Origin: Rotaria sp. Silwood1 | Lineage: Eukaryota > Rotifera > Eurotatoria > Philodinida > Philodinidae | NCBI GenBank assembly: GCA_905250075.1 | Contig: CAJNOP010000004.1 | Span: forward strand, 4,046,952-4,110,951 | Direction: 5' to 3' | Length of the DNA stretch: 64,000 nt | Shown here: positions 26,901 to 38,612 of the stretch, piece by piece | Numbering within the stretch: the first letter of the stretch is position 1 | Layout: each line of letters opens with the position of its first letter | Translations under genes and position numbers: made by a program | Notes under the pieces: generated by a model | The model's database searches: none | What the model was told of the DNA's origin: nothing | What the model saw: the letters and a program-made list of their open reading frames with translations, nothing else

Positions 26901-27417
26901 TGAACCATGGCAGGTAAAAAGTACATAAATATAGATAGATTGATATTTGAATATTAAAAAAAAAATTATCCTTTTTTTCTAGGTAGCCGCCTACATATCT
27001 ATTGCGAAATTTATTTGTGGTTCTGAACTATATAAACAATTTGCTCATATTGAAAAATTAGCTGAAAAATTAATGATAGCTGATCCAATAATAACACGTC
27101 TCTGGATTATTGTATTATTTTTTTCTACACCTCTTTTTTCTTATTATGCTCCGAAATCAACAATAATAAGAGTAAAGAACAATTTATCTTTTATTACTAT
27201 TCAAAACACTTATGTCAGTCTTTTGTGGAAATATTTATTATATCGTCATGGTCCTATGGAATCAATTCGAATTTTTTCTAATCTTATTCAAATTTTTTTA
27301 AATATGTTACGTGTTGGAATTGATATTCATACGAGATTACGTATGGAAAAACATTTAGTATCAATAGATGAAACACTCGATGAATTGGTGCAACTTGATA
27401 TTAAGACTGATTCATAG
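23972..27417 (+). CDS. Nuclear receptor-like protein, copy 1 (divergent second zinc finger)
   Basis: A nuclear hormone receptor-type transcription factor of about 397 residues in five exons (23972-24095, 24168-24199, 24253-24519, 26578-26913, 26983-27417), all phase-consistent. The first zinc finger of the DNA-binding domain is intact (Cys20, 23, 37 and 40; CAPCKAFFRRNA P-box region). The second ends in CSSCRLRRCFEVGM, but upstream of it only one cysteine (in VINLPC) is available, so one zinc ligand appears to be missing. A Gln-rich hinge follows, and then a helical ligand-binding-like domain (residues about 140-390, ending in VRIFSN-like IRIFSNLIQIFL). No clear AF-2 helix is visible. Intron 3 is 2.06 kb. 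The neighbour at 30.6 kb is a tandem paralogue with the same intron positions. The subfamily cannot be assigned by eye. Confidence 0.85.
24520..26577 (+). other. Expanded third intron of nuclear receptor copy 1
   Basis: A 2,058-bp intron. The paralogous intron in copy 2 is only 63 bp. No transposon ends or coding domain were recognised. The open frame at 25199-25387 has no exon-like signals. Confidence 0.6.
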
Positions 27418-27690
27418 AAAAAAAAACAGAAATTCGTATAAAAACTCTATCGCAATTGTTATATCTATATGAAATCAAAAACTAATATTTATTATTATTT
27501 ATATATTTTTCTCATATGTATTTTTTTTGATTTTATAGATATGTTTTTTGTTTCTTACATAAACAATTGAAAAAATATACATGCAAAATCAAAATGTTAA
27601 ATTTGTGTTACAAGAATAAAACTTAAAAAACGTTAATATAATAGACTTTATCTAAAAAAAAATGTTCTCAAAAGTCTGTATCGTATAGTA

Positions 27691-28543
27691 CTTAGATCTG
27701 ACCAAAAGTTCTGACATCGTTAAATATAAGTATAAAGATGCAGAGATATTGTCAATTTTATTTTATCAAATTTTCACAATAGCTCTTATGGTTATTTATA
27801 GCAAGTGCAATCCTTTCTAGTAATTAATTCAAAGTGTTTTAAACTCTTTTTCGAGAAAATTTGTAGCTACCTTGGAAACCGCATGAACACATCATATTTC
27901 ATTTACCTGGTCGGCTTCAAGAATTTCTCTTGAAGTTTAGCAAAGATTGTGTCAGTTGCATTCCAGTAATATGAATGATGAGATATGAATTTATTTTAGA
28001 TAGTTTGGTAGCAAGTCATGTGATGCTAGCTGTAAGTCAAATGTTCTTGTTTTTATACATAGTGTAGATAATGACAAGACTATAGGACATAAGTATCATA
28101 TTCAAGATTGTCTAAGACCTTTTGTTAATGAAATATGGAAGCAAACAGAGATATCACGGTCAAAATATAGAAAATTAGTTAACGATCATCGTTGACTTTA
28201 TATTCATCCAATGTTACTAATTATTTGAAAGAAAAGGATATCAATATAATGTCACACCCATCGTATTCACCAGACCTAGTACTACATAATCTTTGGTTAA
28301 ATAATTCTATCGATCACAGTTAAACTGATTAAATATGATGTGTTCATGAGGTTTCTAAGATAGCTAAAAAATTTCTTGAAAAAAAGAGTACCAAAAAGCT
28401 GTGAATTAATTACTCGAAAGGATTGAATTTGCTATAAATTATTCATAATAACTATCATGAAAATTTGATGAAATAAGTTTGAAAATATCTTCGTATTTTT
28501 ATATTTTTATTTAGCCATGCTAGAACTTTTGGTTAGACCTAAG
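27691..28543 (+). mobile_element. Decayed mariner transposon
   Basis: A Tc1/mariner relic of 853 bp. The left end (CTTAGATCTGACCAAAAGTT) and the inverted right end (CTTAGGTCTAACCAAAAGTT) match over more than 30 bp with a few differences, and each is flanked by TA, the family's target duplication. The plus-strand interior reads as fragments of mariner transposase: a HHRLYIHPN-like segment, then SHPSYSPDL at about 28249-28277, equivalent to the conserved HPPYSPDLAP region of D,D34D transposases. Stops and frameshifts interrupt it throughout and the element is shorter than an autonomous mariner (about 1.3 kb), so it cannot encode transposase. Confidence 0.85.
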
Positions 28544-30585
28544 TATTACATAGATGAATTTCTGAAGCATAGATAATTTCCAGATGACTTTGACCCTGAT
28601 GAAATAATAATTATCATTGGTTTTTAATAGGCTATTTATCAGTAATTATAGGATATGAAAAACAACTTTTTAAACGTTAGTATCTAATAATAGAATAAAA
28701 TGACAGGTAACAGTGATGTTTGAGAAACATTTCCTGAGCAATTTTAATGAGAAAATGAACTTCTTCACACGGGTTTTTTTTTCACACGAATGCTTTGATT
28801 AGAATGTCATCTATTATTTTTCGAATGGTATCGCTAGTTTACAAGGATCGACGCAATTACAATCGTTTGTTGGACATTTCACCAGTGAATATTCATAATT
28901 TATGTAAAAGATTTAAGCTGCTTTGTTTTTACTGATTAGTGTCTAAGGAATTAAAAAAATAATTGGACAATAAATTATATTCTACTTTTTTTCTATTACA
29001 CTAAAAGGGCAAAAAAAGCATCTTTTTACTCAAAATACACGAGACAGAAAAATAAAGTGCAAAAAACAGAACAAGAAAGAACATCGACCTGACAGAACAC
29101 TAAAGTATGGGTAAATGTACTTATTATGACATGCTTTTTTTTCTCTGTTGATAACACAACACATATATATACTATTTTTCATCATTTTATTGACTGAAAC
29201 TATCCCACTATAGCTTCACTGACAGGTAACAAATAACAAATTTTGAACTGAATAGAATCACAATCGATAAGATTGAATTAAAAATAGAAATCAAACATAG
29301 TTTTATAAATTACTAAAATATTATTCATTCTTTCTGTTATTTTTTTTTTTTCTCATAATATTCATGGCCAATAGAGAAATCATATTGTACATAATAGATA
29401 TAAAGATTTAAATAATAGAAGACTAAAATTTATTCAAAGAAAATATCAATTTGTTGTATGATATTGTTTAGTTTAGTTTTAAAACAAATACAAATTATTA
29501 AGAGAATTTTACAATTTTTTTCTTATCTCAATATATTAATACAGATATCTAAGTAGATCTCATCTAGACTCGAAGTATGAACATGAATTTTTATCAATAA
29601 TATAACGTACTTTAATATGCGCTAGATTTATATTTAATTTAGATTACTATGTCATGTCTCTTTTTTTAATGTTTTTAATGATTTTCTTTTTTATTTTTAG
29701 ATGTCATTTATATGAGGAAGCTTTATGTGATAGAATTGTTGTAGACAAAAAAAACATTATCCTCTTGAATGATTTTATATCTAAATATTTCTATTTTTTT
29801 CTTCAACTTACAAATGAAAATCTTAGTTTTTTTTATTGCTTTTATAGTATTCACTCTTTGCTATTTATTCGCCATGAATATTGTATGTTCACAGAAATAT
29901 GCAAAACAATAGAATATTTAATTTTTATGGCTCATCTATCGATTTTATGATTATTTTAGATGTTCATAGATGTGTAAACATAATTCAAGTCGGACAAATC
30001 TATAAGTGAAAACTAGTGGGTCAAAACGACTCGTTATTATCTGTGCATTAGTCATATGATATTATTAATAAAACACTTCTGGTAAGTTTTCATATAAAGT
30101 TATTACAATGCAAACAATGAAATTATCTCTTCAAATTAATTGAAAAAAATATTGCTAGAATCAAATGTCACACTCTTGTAGAATATTCAAGGCAAATTTT
30201 AACGCGTAAATAACAATCGAAATTTAAGATAAAGGATTATAGAGTAAACATAAAAGTATGTCATTCAATAGAGAACGAACTGACATAGAATAATAACGGA
30301 TATATATTATGAATTAACTACTGTATGAAGTCAAGTTTTGAATTGTTATTCTACTTTACTAAAAAAACAATAACATTTTTTGAAAATTGTAATTATATAG
30401 AAAACATGAGCATAAATATGTCATCTTGTTGAACGCTTCTGCAGTCTTAAAAGAGTTTATATATTAAAATAAAAGTAAGCTTTAAGATAAAAAAAAAAAC
30501 AGATTTATATTCTTCATTAATGAAAATTTTCTAGTTAGTTGAATTGGAAGACTAATTCGATTATTTTCTATTATCTATAGAAAGA
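28544..30585. other. Intergenic region between mariner and nuclear receptor copy 2
   Basis: No supported gene. The open frame at 29654-29950 starts near an acceptor-like TTTTTAG but has no recognisable domain. A polypyrimidine stretch ending in CTATAG lies 5 bases before the ATG of the following gene and could be a cis or trans 3' splice site. Confidence 0.5.
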
Positions 30586-32064
30586 ATGTCAGTACAAACA
30601 TCAAGAATACACCATCATTCTAAACATCAATATTTATTATCTCCACGTGAATGTTCTGTATGCGGTTCAAATGCAGTTGGTATTAATTTTGGTGCACTAA
30701 CATGTGCTCCATGTAAAGGTATGTCCCTAATTTTTCAAATAATCTTATATTACAATCCTTTGAATAGCTTTTTTTCGTCGTAATGCTCGTCGAAAAGAAG
30801 TAAGAAAAATTTTTACAATATTTGTGTTCGTTTTAATTGAAATCATCAAATCTAGATACTTCAAATACCGTGTCAACTAGTAGAATCTGGTTCTTCAACA
30901 TGCGACAATAAAAATCAATATAATCATAATAATTCAAATATTTGTTCTCAAGTACGTCATTGCACATCATGTCGTCTACGTCGTTGTTTTAATGTTGGTA
31001 TGAAAACAGAGTTAGTGCGAACAGATGAAGAAAAACAAAGATATAACGAACTTGTTCAACTCAATCGCCAACGAAAACAAGATTTATTACAATTATCAGA
31101 AAATAAATGTCTTGAAATTGCTCGAGTATAAAAATCATTATTTTCTCCTATGAATCATATAAAATATTTTCATTTTTTGTTGTTTTAGCTTATTGTATCT
31201 AATGAAGGATTATTAAAAGAAACAGATTGGAAACTTTTATCAAATATAGTTTATGCTTATGATAATTATTGTTTAAAAAATTTTACACAAGCTCGCCGAA
31301 ACATTTTCAATAATGAAACTCATTTGTTTGAACAACCTTTATCAAAAATTCATCATCATACAGCAATGCGTCTTAATAATATAACATCACTTGTATCTTT
31401 TCTTTTATCCATTCCAATAGTTCAATCACTTTCAACATCTGATCGTTATTATTTATGTAAACATAATATTCGTCCATTAATTTTTCCAAATCTACATGAA
31501 ATTGAACAAACATGTTTTACTGAATCATGGCAGGTAAATATTAATTAGATTGACTTTTTGGTTTTATCTTTCTAATTACAAAAAAAAAAAATGAAATTTC
31601 TTTTTTATTGTAATTTTTTTCTTTAGGTAAATATTGATAATACAGCAGCAGAATATGTTTATGGTGAAGAATTATTTGCTGATTGTGTTCAAATAAAAAA
31701 AAAAGCTGCATCAATATTAATAACTGATCCAGTAGTAACACGTCTTTGGTTAATTATATTGTTTTTTTCTGCTCCTCTTCTTTGTTATTATGATCGTTCA
31801 TTACCTGATTTATCAAATAAAAATCGATTAGATCTAAATAGAATTCAACATTTATTTGTTGATTTATTATGGAATTATTTATCTCATCGTCATGGATATT
31901 TTGATGCTGTTCGAATTTTTTCAAATATTATATGTATTTATTTACAAATGCAACGAATTTCTCGAGCAATCAATCATGAATTACGAACAAGAAATGATTT
32001 AATAGAAATGAATCAAGCACTTAATCGAGCAACAGCAATTGAAAGTGATATTTTAAGTAGTTAA
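30586..32064 (+). CDS. Nuclear receptor-like protein, copy 2
   Basis: A nuclear receptor-type transcription factor of about 405 residues in five exons (30586-30718, 30768-30799, 30856-31125, 31189-31533, 31627-32064). The first finger cysteines are at residues 23, 26, 40 and 43, with the same CAPCKAFFRRNARRKE segment as copy 1. The second finger region is longer than usual, with extra cysteines (IPC, STC, NIC) before CTSCRLRRCFNVGM, so a complete zinc site is possible. The ligand-binding-like domain spans about 145-395 and shares NIVYAYD, CKHNIRPLIFPNLHE and FSAPLLCYY with copy 1. Exon lengths match copy 1 closely (32/32, 270/267, 345/336, 438/435 bases) with identical phases, showing tandem duplication. 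Downstream at about 32136-32159 lies a small GAAGGAC/GTCCTTC hairpin. Confidence 0.88.
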
Positions 32065-32514
32065 AATGACAGACAGGACATATTTATGTTGTAATGTTGT
32101 AATGTATATTTTATATTAATACATGATTGTATTTGAAGGACGAGAGCGAGAGTCCTTCATTTTTGATGAAAGAACATGTATTATAGATTGATAATATACA
32201 TTTATTTTAATAATGAAGATTTCAAAAAAAGAAATTATTCAAAGCCATTGTTACATTGATCTATCGAATATTCAACTTTACTAACAAAGACTATTTGCCT
32301 ATATCATTAGTTTTTTCTTGGATTTTGAAAGTTTATTCCACTATGTCATTGTTTGCTTCAATGCAATGATACAAAACTTGCTTATGATAATCATAATAGT
32401 CTTTTCCTTTCTCTTCTATGAATGATTGATCATGATATATGTCATGTGAATAAACTTAGCATCATCTTACTATAGTTAGTCGCCTATCATGGCAGACATA
32501 AGTTTAGAGCCAAT
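32065..32514. other. Downstream flank of nuclear receptor copy 2
   Basis: Non-coding. It contains a 7-bp perfect stem (GAAGGAC...GTCCTTC) about 75 bp after the stop codon. Nothing else was recognised. Confidence 0.5.
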
Positions 32515-33120
32515 GAATTTTTAAGTTTTCTTCTCGATGATAATAATTAGCAAAAATCCTCTAACAAAATTGATAGACTCAAAAACTTCAGCGAAACTGT
32601 TTGAATGGTATGTTGCGAAAAACTAAGACCACCAACACTAGTTTTCTGACTTCTACTTGAAACTTTTGAAAAAAATTATATTTTGATGAGAGCAAATAAT
32701 TCTAAGGAAGGTGAGGCGCCTTCGACCTCTTCATGATCTTCGTTCATCGAACTGCATTCTATTCACCGGAGGCTCCAAGACACCAAACATAACTAAAACA
32801 TCAAAAGATCTAGACGAGTAGAAAAAAATGCTTCTTGGATCTACTGTAAATTGGACGCAGTTCGATGAAAGAAGGTCATGAAGAGGTCAGAGACATCTCA
32901 TCTTGCTCAAAATCATTTGCTCTATCAAATATTTTTTTCTCTAAAGTTTTCAATGGAAACCAGAAAGTTGGTTTGGGGATCTTGATTTTCCGCAGGCCTT
33001 TCATCCAACCAGTTTTATTAAAGTCTTTGAGCCTACCAGTCGTGATAGAGAATCTTTCCAGCTACATAAATATTTTTTTCTCAGATCCTTGCTAACTATT
33101 ATCATCGAGAGTAAAGCTTA
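32515..33120. repeat. Large imperfect inverted repeat (foldback element)
   Basis: The left arm (about 32515-32770) and the inverted right arm (about 32850-33120) align by eye along most of their length. Matching blocks include GAATTTTTAAG, CTCGATGATAATA.TTAGCAA, AGAGCAAAT.ATT, and CGACCTCTTCATGAT.TTC.TT followed by CATCGAACTGC. About 80 bp separate the arms. The open frame at 32865-33095 lies inside the right arm and is probably not a gene. Divergence between the arms implies an old insertion. Confidence 0.6.
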
Positions 33121-34794
33121 AAAATTCAGCTGTTCTTAACTATTGCCCGTCGCTGTATTTGTTAGGGATCTCAATATATGCCATAAAAAATTTTCAACCG
33201 GTCTAAAAATATCGAACGTATGAAAATGCTTTTGGCACAATCTCTATTAATGACGGTAACCGATGTAAAAGGACGAGAGCCTTCTTATGGTGGCTAACGC
33301 CGAAGGTTAAATTTGGTTCATTGAAAAATGACATTCTTTATATAGGGGTTAATACGATCAAAATGCCAAAACGACAAACAAGATAGGAAAAAGTCTAAAA
33401 AGCGTGATGATAAGAAAATGAGAGATCTAAATGACAAGAAAAACTCCACATGTCATGCAGAAGAAGCTATACAAAGAAAAATCCATATGACATGAAAGGA
33501 AGGACAGGAAAAGATAAGAAAGAGAATATACTGTGTGAGAAGAATGTAGTAGGATGGCTCTTGGTCACTTAGTGACAGCCAAAAACTGTTGAATAATTTA
33601 ATGTATGAATAGTTTTACAATTATTAAACTTTTCTTTTGAATTGGAAGAACATACTTATAAACAATGACTAAGGTTACTGGTTTTTGTTATCATTTTTAT
33701 AAAAAGTTGAATATATTGGCACTTGTCTCAGATCCTGATATCAATAAAGAACTAACAAGAAAATTTTATATAAGGTTTAAAGAATGGTTTTATACTTGCG
33801 ATTATATATTCATCTAAGTGGTGATTGCAAAGATCTTTTGAAATATAGAATTTTGAATTTTTGATTTAACAACAAACTATAGAACCAATAGTATTTATTT
33901 CTTGTGCGTTTGTAACCAACCGCCTTACGCTACTAACGAGAACAATTTTCGAAATTTTCTAATTAAATATGAAAAGTAAAGCGTTGTAAACTTTTATAAT
34001 GGTATCAAAAGTGAAGTTTGGATTGATTGAAAATAACTAAGGTCAATAAAATATTGTGCAGTATTTAAAGAATTTAATTACTTCATGAAATTTCTATTTA
34101 AGACACTATTCTATGTTATTGTTGGACACCATTCGATTCCATTTTATGACTATTAGTAGGTCTTGGTGAGACTAAAACAAACTTTAAAAAAACAAAGATT
34201 CAAATCTATGACCTATTGATGAAGAGTTATGGATGCTTTAGTAAAATTTTTCCTGAAAGCAAGACGTTGCCATAAAGTCTAAAACCAAGAGTTTCGACCT
34301 GAGATTTGGTCTATAGAGATGTTTGACAGCCAGTAGATTGATCTAAAAGCTTCAGCAGAGACAAACATGTCTTTCTTAAAATATTCAATTTCTCGAAAAG
34401 CAATGGTTTACCATAGAAGGGCACAATAACCAAATCTACTTCGAAATTGAACATCTTCAGCAATACATGTTTGTTTTCTTTGGAATTTTTTAGGATAATC
34501 TAATGACTATCAAAAATATCTATATAACGCTTTTTTAATAGGCCATAGTTCTAAACCTGCTTCAGCTTGTCCTTGTGTCATGGATATCTATTTGTAGCCA
34601 TCATATGAAGTCGAATAGCAATCGATAGTTGCATATACTTCCACTTTAGTTTTCCTTTGTGTTAGTTATATAATCTAAATTTTTCTAATTTTTAATCATA
34701 GAATCTTGATTTATTTGAATAAAATCGAAATAAAATTATGTTTATTTTATAAAATCTGACTAAAAAGCAACGATAATATGATTAATTATATTTA
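33121..34794. other. Intergenic region before AAGAB
   Basis: No gene seen. Mixed-composition sequence at 33240-33560 is somewhat richer in G+C and A/G, possibly mobile-element debris. The dispersed repeat copy B lies at 34110-34530. Confidence 0.5.
34110..34530 (+). repeat. Dispersed repeat, copy B
   Basis: Resembles 13640-14100 in the same orientation, with the shared blocks listed for copy A. It is non-coding and without identified ends. Homology was judged by eye only. Confidence 0.35.
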
Positions 34795-37700
34795 TTATTT
34801 TTGATTTTGATCATCACCATCATCATCATCATTATTATTATTATCATCATCATCATCATCATCGCTTTCGTCTTCATCATCACCTATATTTTTCCAAAGT
34901 GATAAAATCACCTACAAAGAAAAAAAACATGACATAGGTTAATAAAAATTTAGTAATTTCTTATCGCTAAACCTTTTCAGCGAATCGTTTTCGTTCATCA
35001 CCCGTTAATTGATCAGCTTCCTCTAAATAATAATTTCATTTAAATTTTAAATCTCATATTCATAGTTAATAATCGACAATTCTTTTCTTTTTCCAAGTTA
35101 TGAAAGATTTTTTATATAGCAAATTATTTAATTGTTAATATTTTACTTACCTTTATATTTTTTCATTTGTTCAAATATATTTTCCATACCAAACTCATCA
35201 GTAACTATAACAATACAATAAAACAATTTATTGATATCAGTAACCTATCTGTCCTTTGTCTTGAATCAAGGTTCAAATGTTACTATTTTAAGAATTTTCA
35301 TAGTCTGCTCTGCTAACATAATAAAAAAAGGTAGTAAGAAAGAAAGAAAAAAAGAACAATCGAACAAAAAAAAGAAAAAAAGCGAAGAGCTAAAGCACCT
35401 GATGTTTCGATTTCAATTTCCCTCTTACATCCACAAGAGAAAAAGGAAGAAGAAACACGAAATAAAAGACAAAATTTTGAGGTATGCTGTTATTGTTTCC
35501 TTTACTATTTGGCAGCGATGATGAGTTGAGAGAACACACAGACACACAACAGACAACATTTACCATGGTGGTTATTGGTCGTCAAAGAAGAATCAAATTG
35601 TTCGTTCTGCTCGTGTTGTTCTTCAGAATGATCCACATCATTACTATCATCAAAATTTAATTTATCTTTCAATTGTTTAGCTAAATTTCGATTAATTTCA
35701 CGTCGATCTAATACAAAAAAAACAAAAAAAAGAAAAAATATTATTAAAAATTGATTTAGAAATGATATGAATGTAACATCGGATATTGATTTATCATCAT
35801 TTTTGTTTCATTTTGATCATGATAAAAATCTTACATTATCAATTAATCAAGAATCAAGTGAAACTGAATTAATTAATAGTACAATAACAACAACAACTAC
35901 AACAACAATAATTACAACATCAGTAAATACAATTCATCGTTTATTTAATGATACAAGAATTTTTTCTTCACATCGTCCAACAGCAACAACAAAATCATCA
36001 ACTTTATTTAAAAAATATTTCTTTTTTAAAACACCATTTAATCGTATTATGCGTATTGTAGAATTATTTATATTAAGTTTAACATTACCATGTTATGCTA
36101 TTGTTTTTATACTTTTTATTGAATTAACTGTACAACGTATTAGTTCAAATACAGCTATATCCGGTGGTGGATCACGTATTCGAACTCAGCGTCGTCGACA
36201 ACGTATGCGTAGTCTTATATGGACATCAAATTATTTACTTGTTGATTTTCTTGGACTTTTATATGAACTTATCTATGTAATCATACATTTAACAGGTGAT
36301 TTAGCACTTAGTTCATTAGTTGGCCGTTTTTATTGTCAATTACAAGTTTATCTTCCATTGTATTTAACTGTTCTTATGGCTTATAGTTTAACAGCAATAT
36401 CTATATATCGTCGTGGTCATTTTGTTAATTTAAATAATGAAGCAACACGATCAACAAAACGAAGTATGTTATTAATTATTGCACTTTGGATTATGCCAAT
36501 AATTACATCAATTATACCAGCATATTTATTAATTTATTTAAAAATTCTACAAATAAAACAACATGAAGCAACAAATGAATGTCAAATATCTTATACATAT
36601 GGATCAACTGTTGTTGCAATCTATATGTGTTACAGACTTGGTATGAAACAGGAGAAAAAATTTTTTAAATATCAAAAATTAAAGTTTTCTTTTCTTAATG
36701 AAAACTAAGGTTGTATTGAAAATAGAAATCACCTTGAAGTAAATTTTAAAAAAAAAGTGAAATCATTTATTCTTTCGTTTTAATTTCTTAACTTATGACA
36801 TAAGTTCATTTGTTTTGATTTGATCAATAGAGAATATTATGAAATTATTTTTTTTTTTTTACAATCAATCATATAATTTAAAACTGATGATTTGTGACGA
36901 AATAATGCACATCTATGAGTGATTTCACAGAAAAATACATTATAAATTTTTTTTTTCAATCTCAAGAATACATCGTAATGTTCAAAGAAACTTTTTATTT
37001 GCTATAAATAAATACTTAACATATTATTTTCTTTCTATTTAAGGCAATATATTTCTTCTTCCATTATCAATTTCATTTGCTTGTTATTTGACAATATGTA
37101 TTGATTTAATACGTATGCAACGACGTTTTAGTCGAGCATTTCAACGTCATGTACATATTCGAAAAAATCTTATTCTTCAAATTTTATTTTTATTTCTTAA
37201 TTTTGCTGTTTTTTGGTTACCAGCTGAAATAATAACACTTTATACTAAAAGTCGTCTTCTTAAAGATACTGTACAAGTAACAAAATCATTAAATATTTTA
37301 CTTGATCCATTAATTATAACTGGTTTTGATACACGTTTTTCATCAGCAGCACAACATTTCTTATCCAAATGGCGTCTTGATGAATTTATGGGTTTTTTTA
37401 GTTCATATCGTTCAAATAATTTATCAAGTGCATCAATTCAACTGATGTCAACACGTCGAGGTACAAAAATGAAACGTTTAAAACAACCAAAATTAGAACA
37501 TACTGTTCGAAAAACAACAACTCAACAACAAATGCTGCCATCAGTAACTTGGAATTTAATTGATGATAATGATATAACTATTGTAGAATCACCATCAAAT
37601 CATATATCAGTTATAAATGAACAACGATCAAAACCTATTCTACAATCGACTATTCAAAGAAAACAACGACAACAACAAAGGAGAAGACGTCAACAAAAAT

Positions 37701-38612
37701 CCGAATCAACTAAATCTCGACGTGAACAAATAATCAAACAGCAACGATCAAATCCAATACGAATTAAAAAAACTGATAATTATATAAAAACAAAAACAGA
37801 ACATGTTTAAATAATTTTCTTTTACCTTTAAGATTCATATTTGGCCATTGATGAATATGAAGTGTTTGAATTAAACGTGGTATACCATAAACATCTCGAT
37901 AGACTAAAAAGAAAATGAAAAAGAAAAACAAGAATCCCATGAAATATATTCTGTATAAAGTTTTTGTTCTTTTCTTTTTCTTTGTGTTTTTTTCTCTGTT
38001 TCTGTGTCTCTCTCTCTCTCTCTTTTCTGCTTACGATGACTATTTTCATCATCTTCATCATCTGTTTCTGATGTTGTAGTTTTTTCAAGTTCAAGCAATT
38101 CATATTCATGTTGTGTACACCATTGTTTTACATCCATTTTTGAAATTGCTATAGACAATAATCAATAAAAACAAAATATTAATCAAGAAAAATTCTTGTT
38201 TTTCAAAACTAACTATTTGATAAAGCATCCATATTTCGAGTAACAAGTAATTTTGTTTCACATTCATTAAGAACACTTAAAAATGGTAACCAACTATCAA
38301 GTTTTGTACGACTATTGATCTATATAGGACAAAAAAAATGGTTTATTTTGTTTTTTTTTATAAAACAATCAAATATCATACTTGTGAAGGATCAATAAGT
38401 AAAATAATAACTTGAGCTAAATTAGCAACTGATTCTTCAACAAGTATTTTAGTATTTATTGGACATAAATGAACATCAGCTGTATAATATTTTGTATCAA
38501 TTGTCCATTCAATTCGATTATTATCACTGATTTTATTTTCACCAGTTAGACCTTGAACTACTTCATCGAGAAATATTTGATCAAGACCAACGATAACAAT
38601 ACATGGTTTCAT
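34795..38612 (-). CDS. AAGAB: Alpha/gamma-adaptin-binding protein p34 (AAGAB)
   Basis: Cytosolic chaperone-like factor that binds alpha- and gamma-adaptin and helps assemble AP-2/AP-1 clathrin adaptors. Eight exons on the minus strand: 38382-38612, 38214-38319, 38035-38148, 37826-37903, 35564-35707, 35151-35204, 34973-35022 and 34795-34911. Every junction keeps phase, giving 297 residues, close to the vertebrate length. The N-terminus MKPCIVIVGLDQIFLDEVV starts the Rab-like pseudo-GTPase fold. The C-terminus has the family signature helix (FEQMKKYKEEADQLTGDERK, then RFAEKVILSLWKNIGDDED) used for dimerisation and adaptin binding, followed by an Asp/Asn-rich tail made by a GAT/AAT repeat. The start at 38612 gives the expected beginning; an in-frame non-ATG extension to 38660 is not needed. 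AATAAA overlaps the region just after the stop. The fourth intron contains an entire opposite-strand GPCR gene. Confidence 0.85.
34802..34866. repeat. ATC/ATT trinucleotide microsatellite
   Basis: (CAT)n/(TAT)n tract inside the last AAGAB exon, read on the minus strand as a run of Asp codons broken by four Asn codons. Probably length-variable. It keeps the frame because its unit is three bases. Confidence 0.8.
35767..37810 (+). CDS. Rhodopsin-like 7TM receptor nested antisense in an AAGAB intron
   Basis: Putative G-protein-coupled receptor of 546 residues in two exons (35767-36640 and 37044-37810, joined in phase 1). The long N-terminus (about 90 residues) is Ser/Thr-rich with Asn-X-Ser/Thr sites. 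Hydrophobic helices lie at about 97-120, 149-173, 190-216, 233-257, 278-312, 333-357 and 367-386. Cys190 at the start of TM3 and Cys272 in the second outer loop can form the usual disulphide. TM6 has FAVFWLPAE and TM7 LLDPLIITGF, like the FxxxWxP and DPxxY-type motifs. The DRY position reads as IYRRG, so the acidic residue is missing. The C-terminal tail is long and very basic (Arg/Gln/Lys). The gene begins 60 bp from one AAGAB exon and stops 15 bp from the next. The ligand is unknown. The style matches expanded rotifer-type orphan receptors. Confidence 0.82.
38002..38022. repeat. (CT)n microsatellite in an AAGAB intron
   Basis: Short TC repeat just inside the AAGAB intron next to the donor of exon 3. 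No function assigned. Confidence 0.7.

Noticed and set aside
29654-29950. ORF after an acceptor-like TTTTTAG, considered as an extra upstream exon of nuclear receptor copy 2
   Set aside because: Copy 1 has no equivalent, the DNA-binding domain starts properly at 30586, and the sequence is low-complexity hydrophobic.
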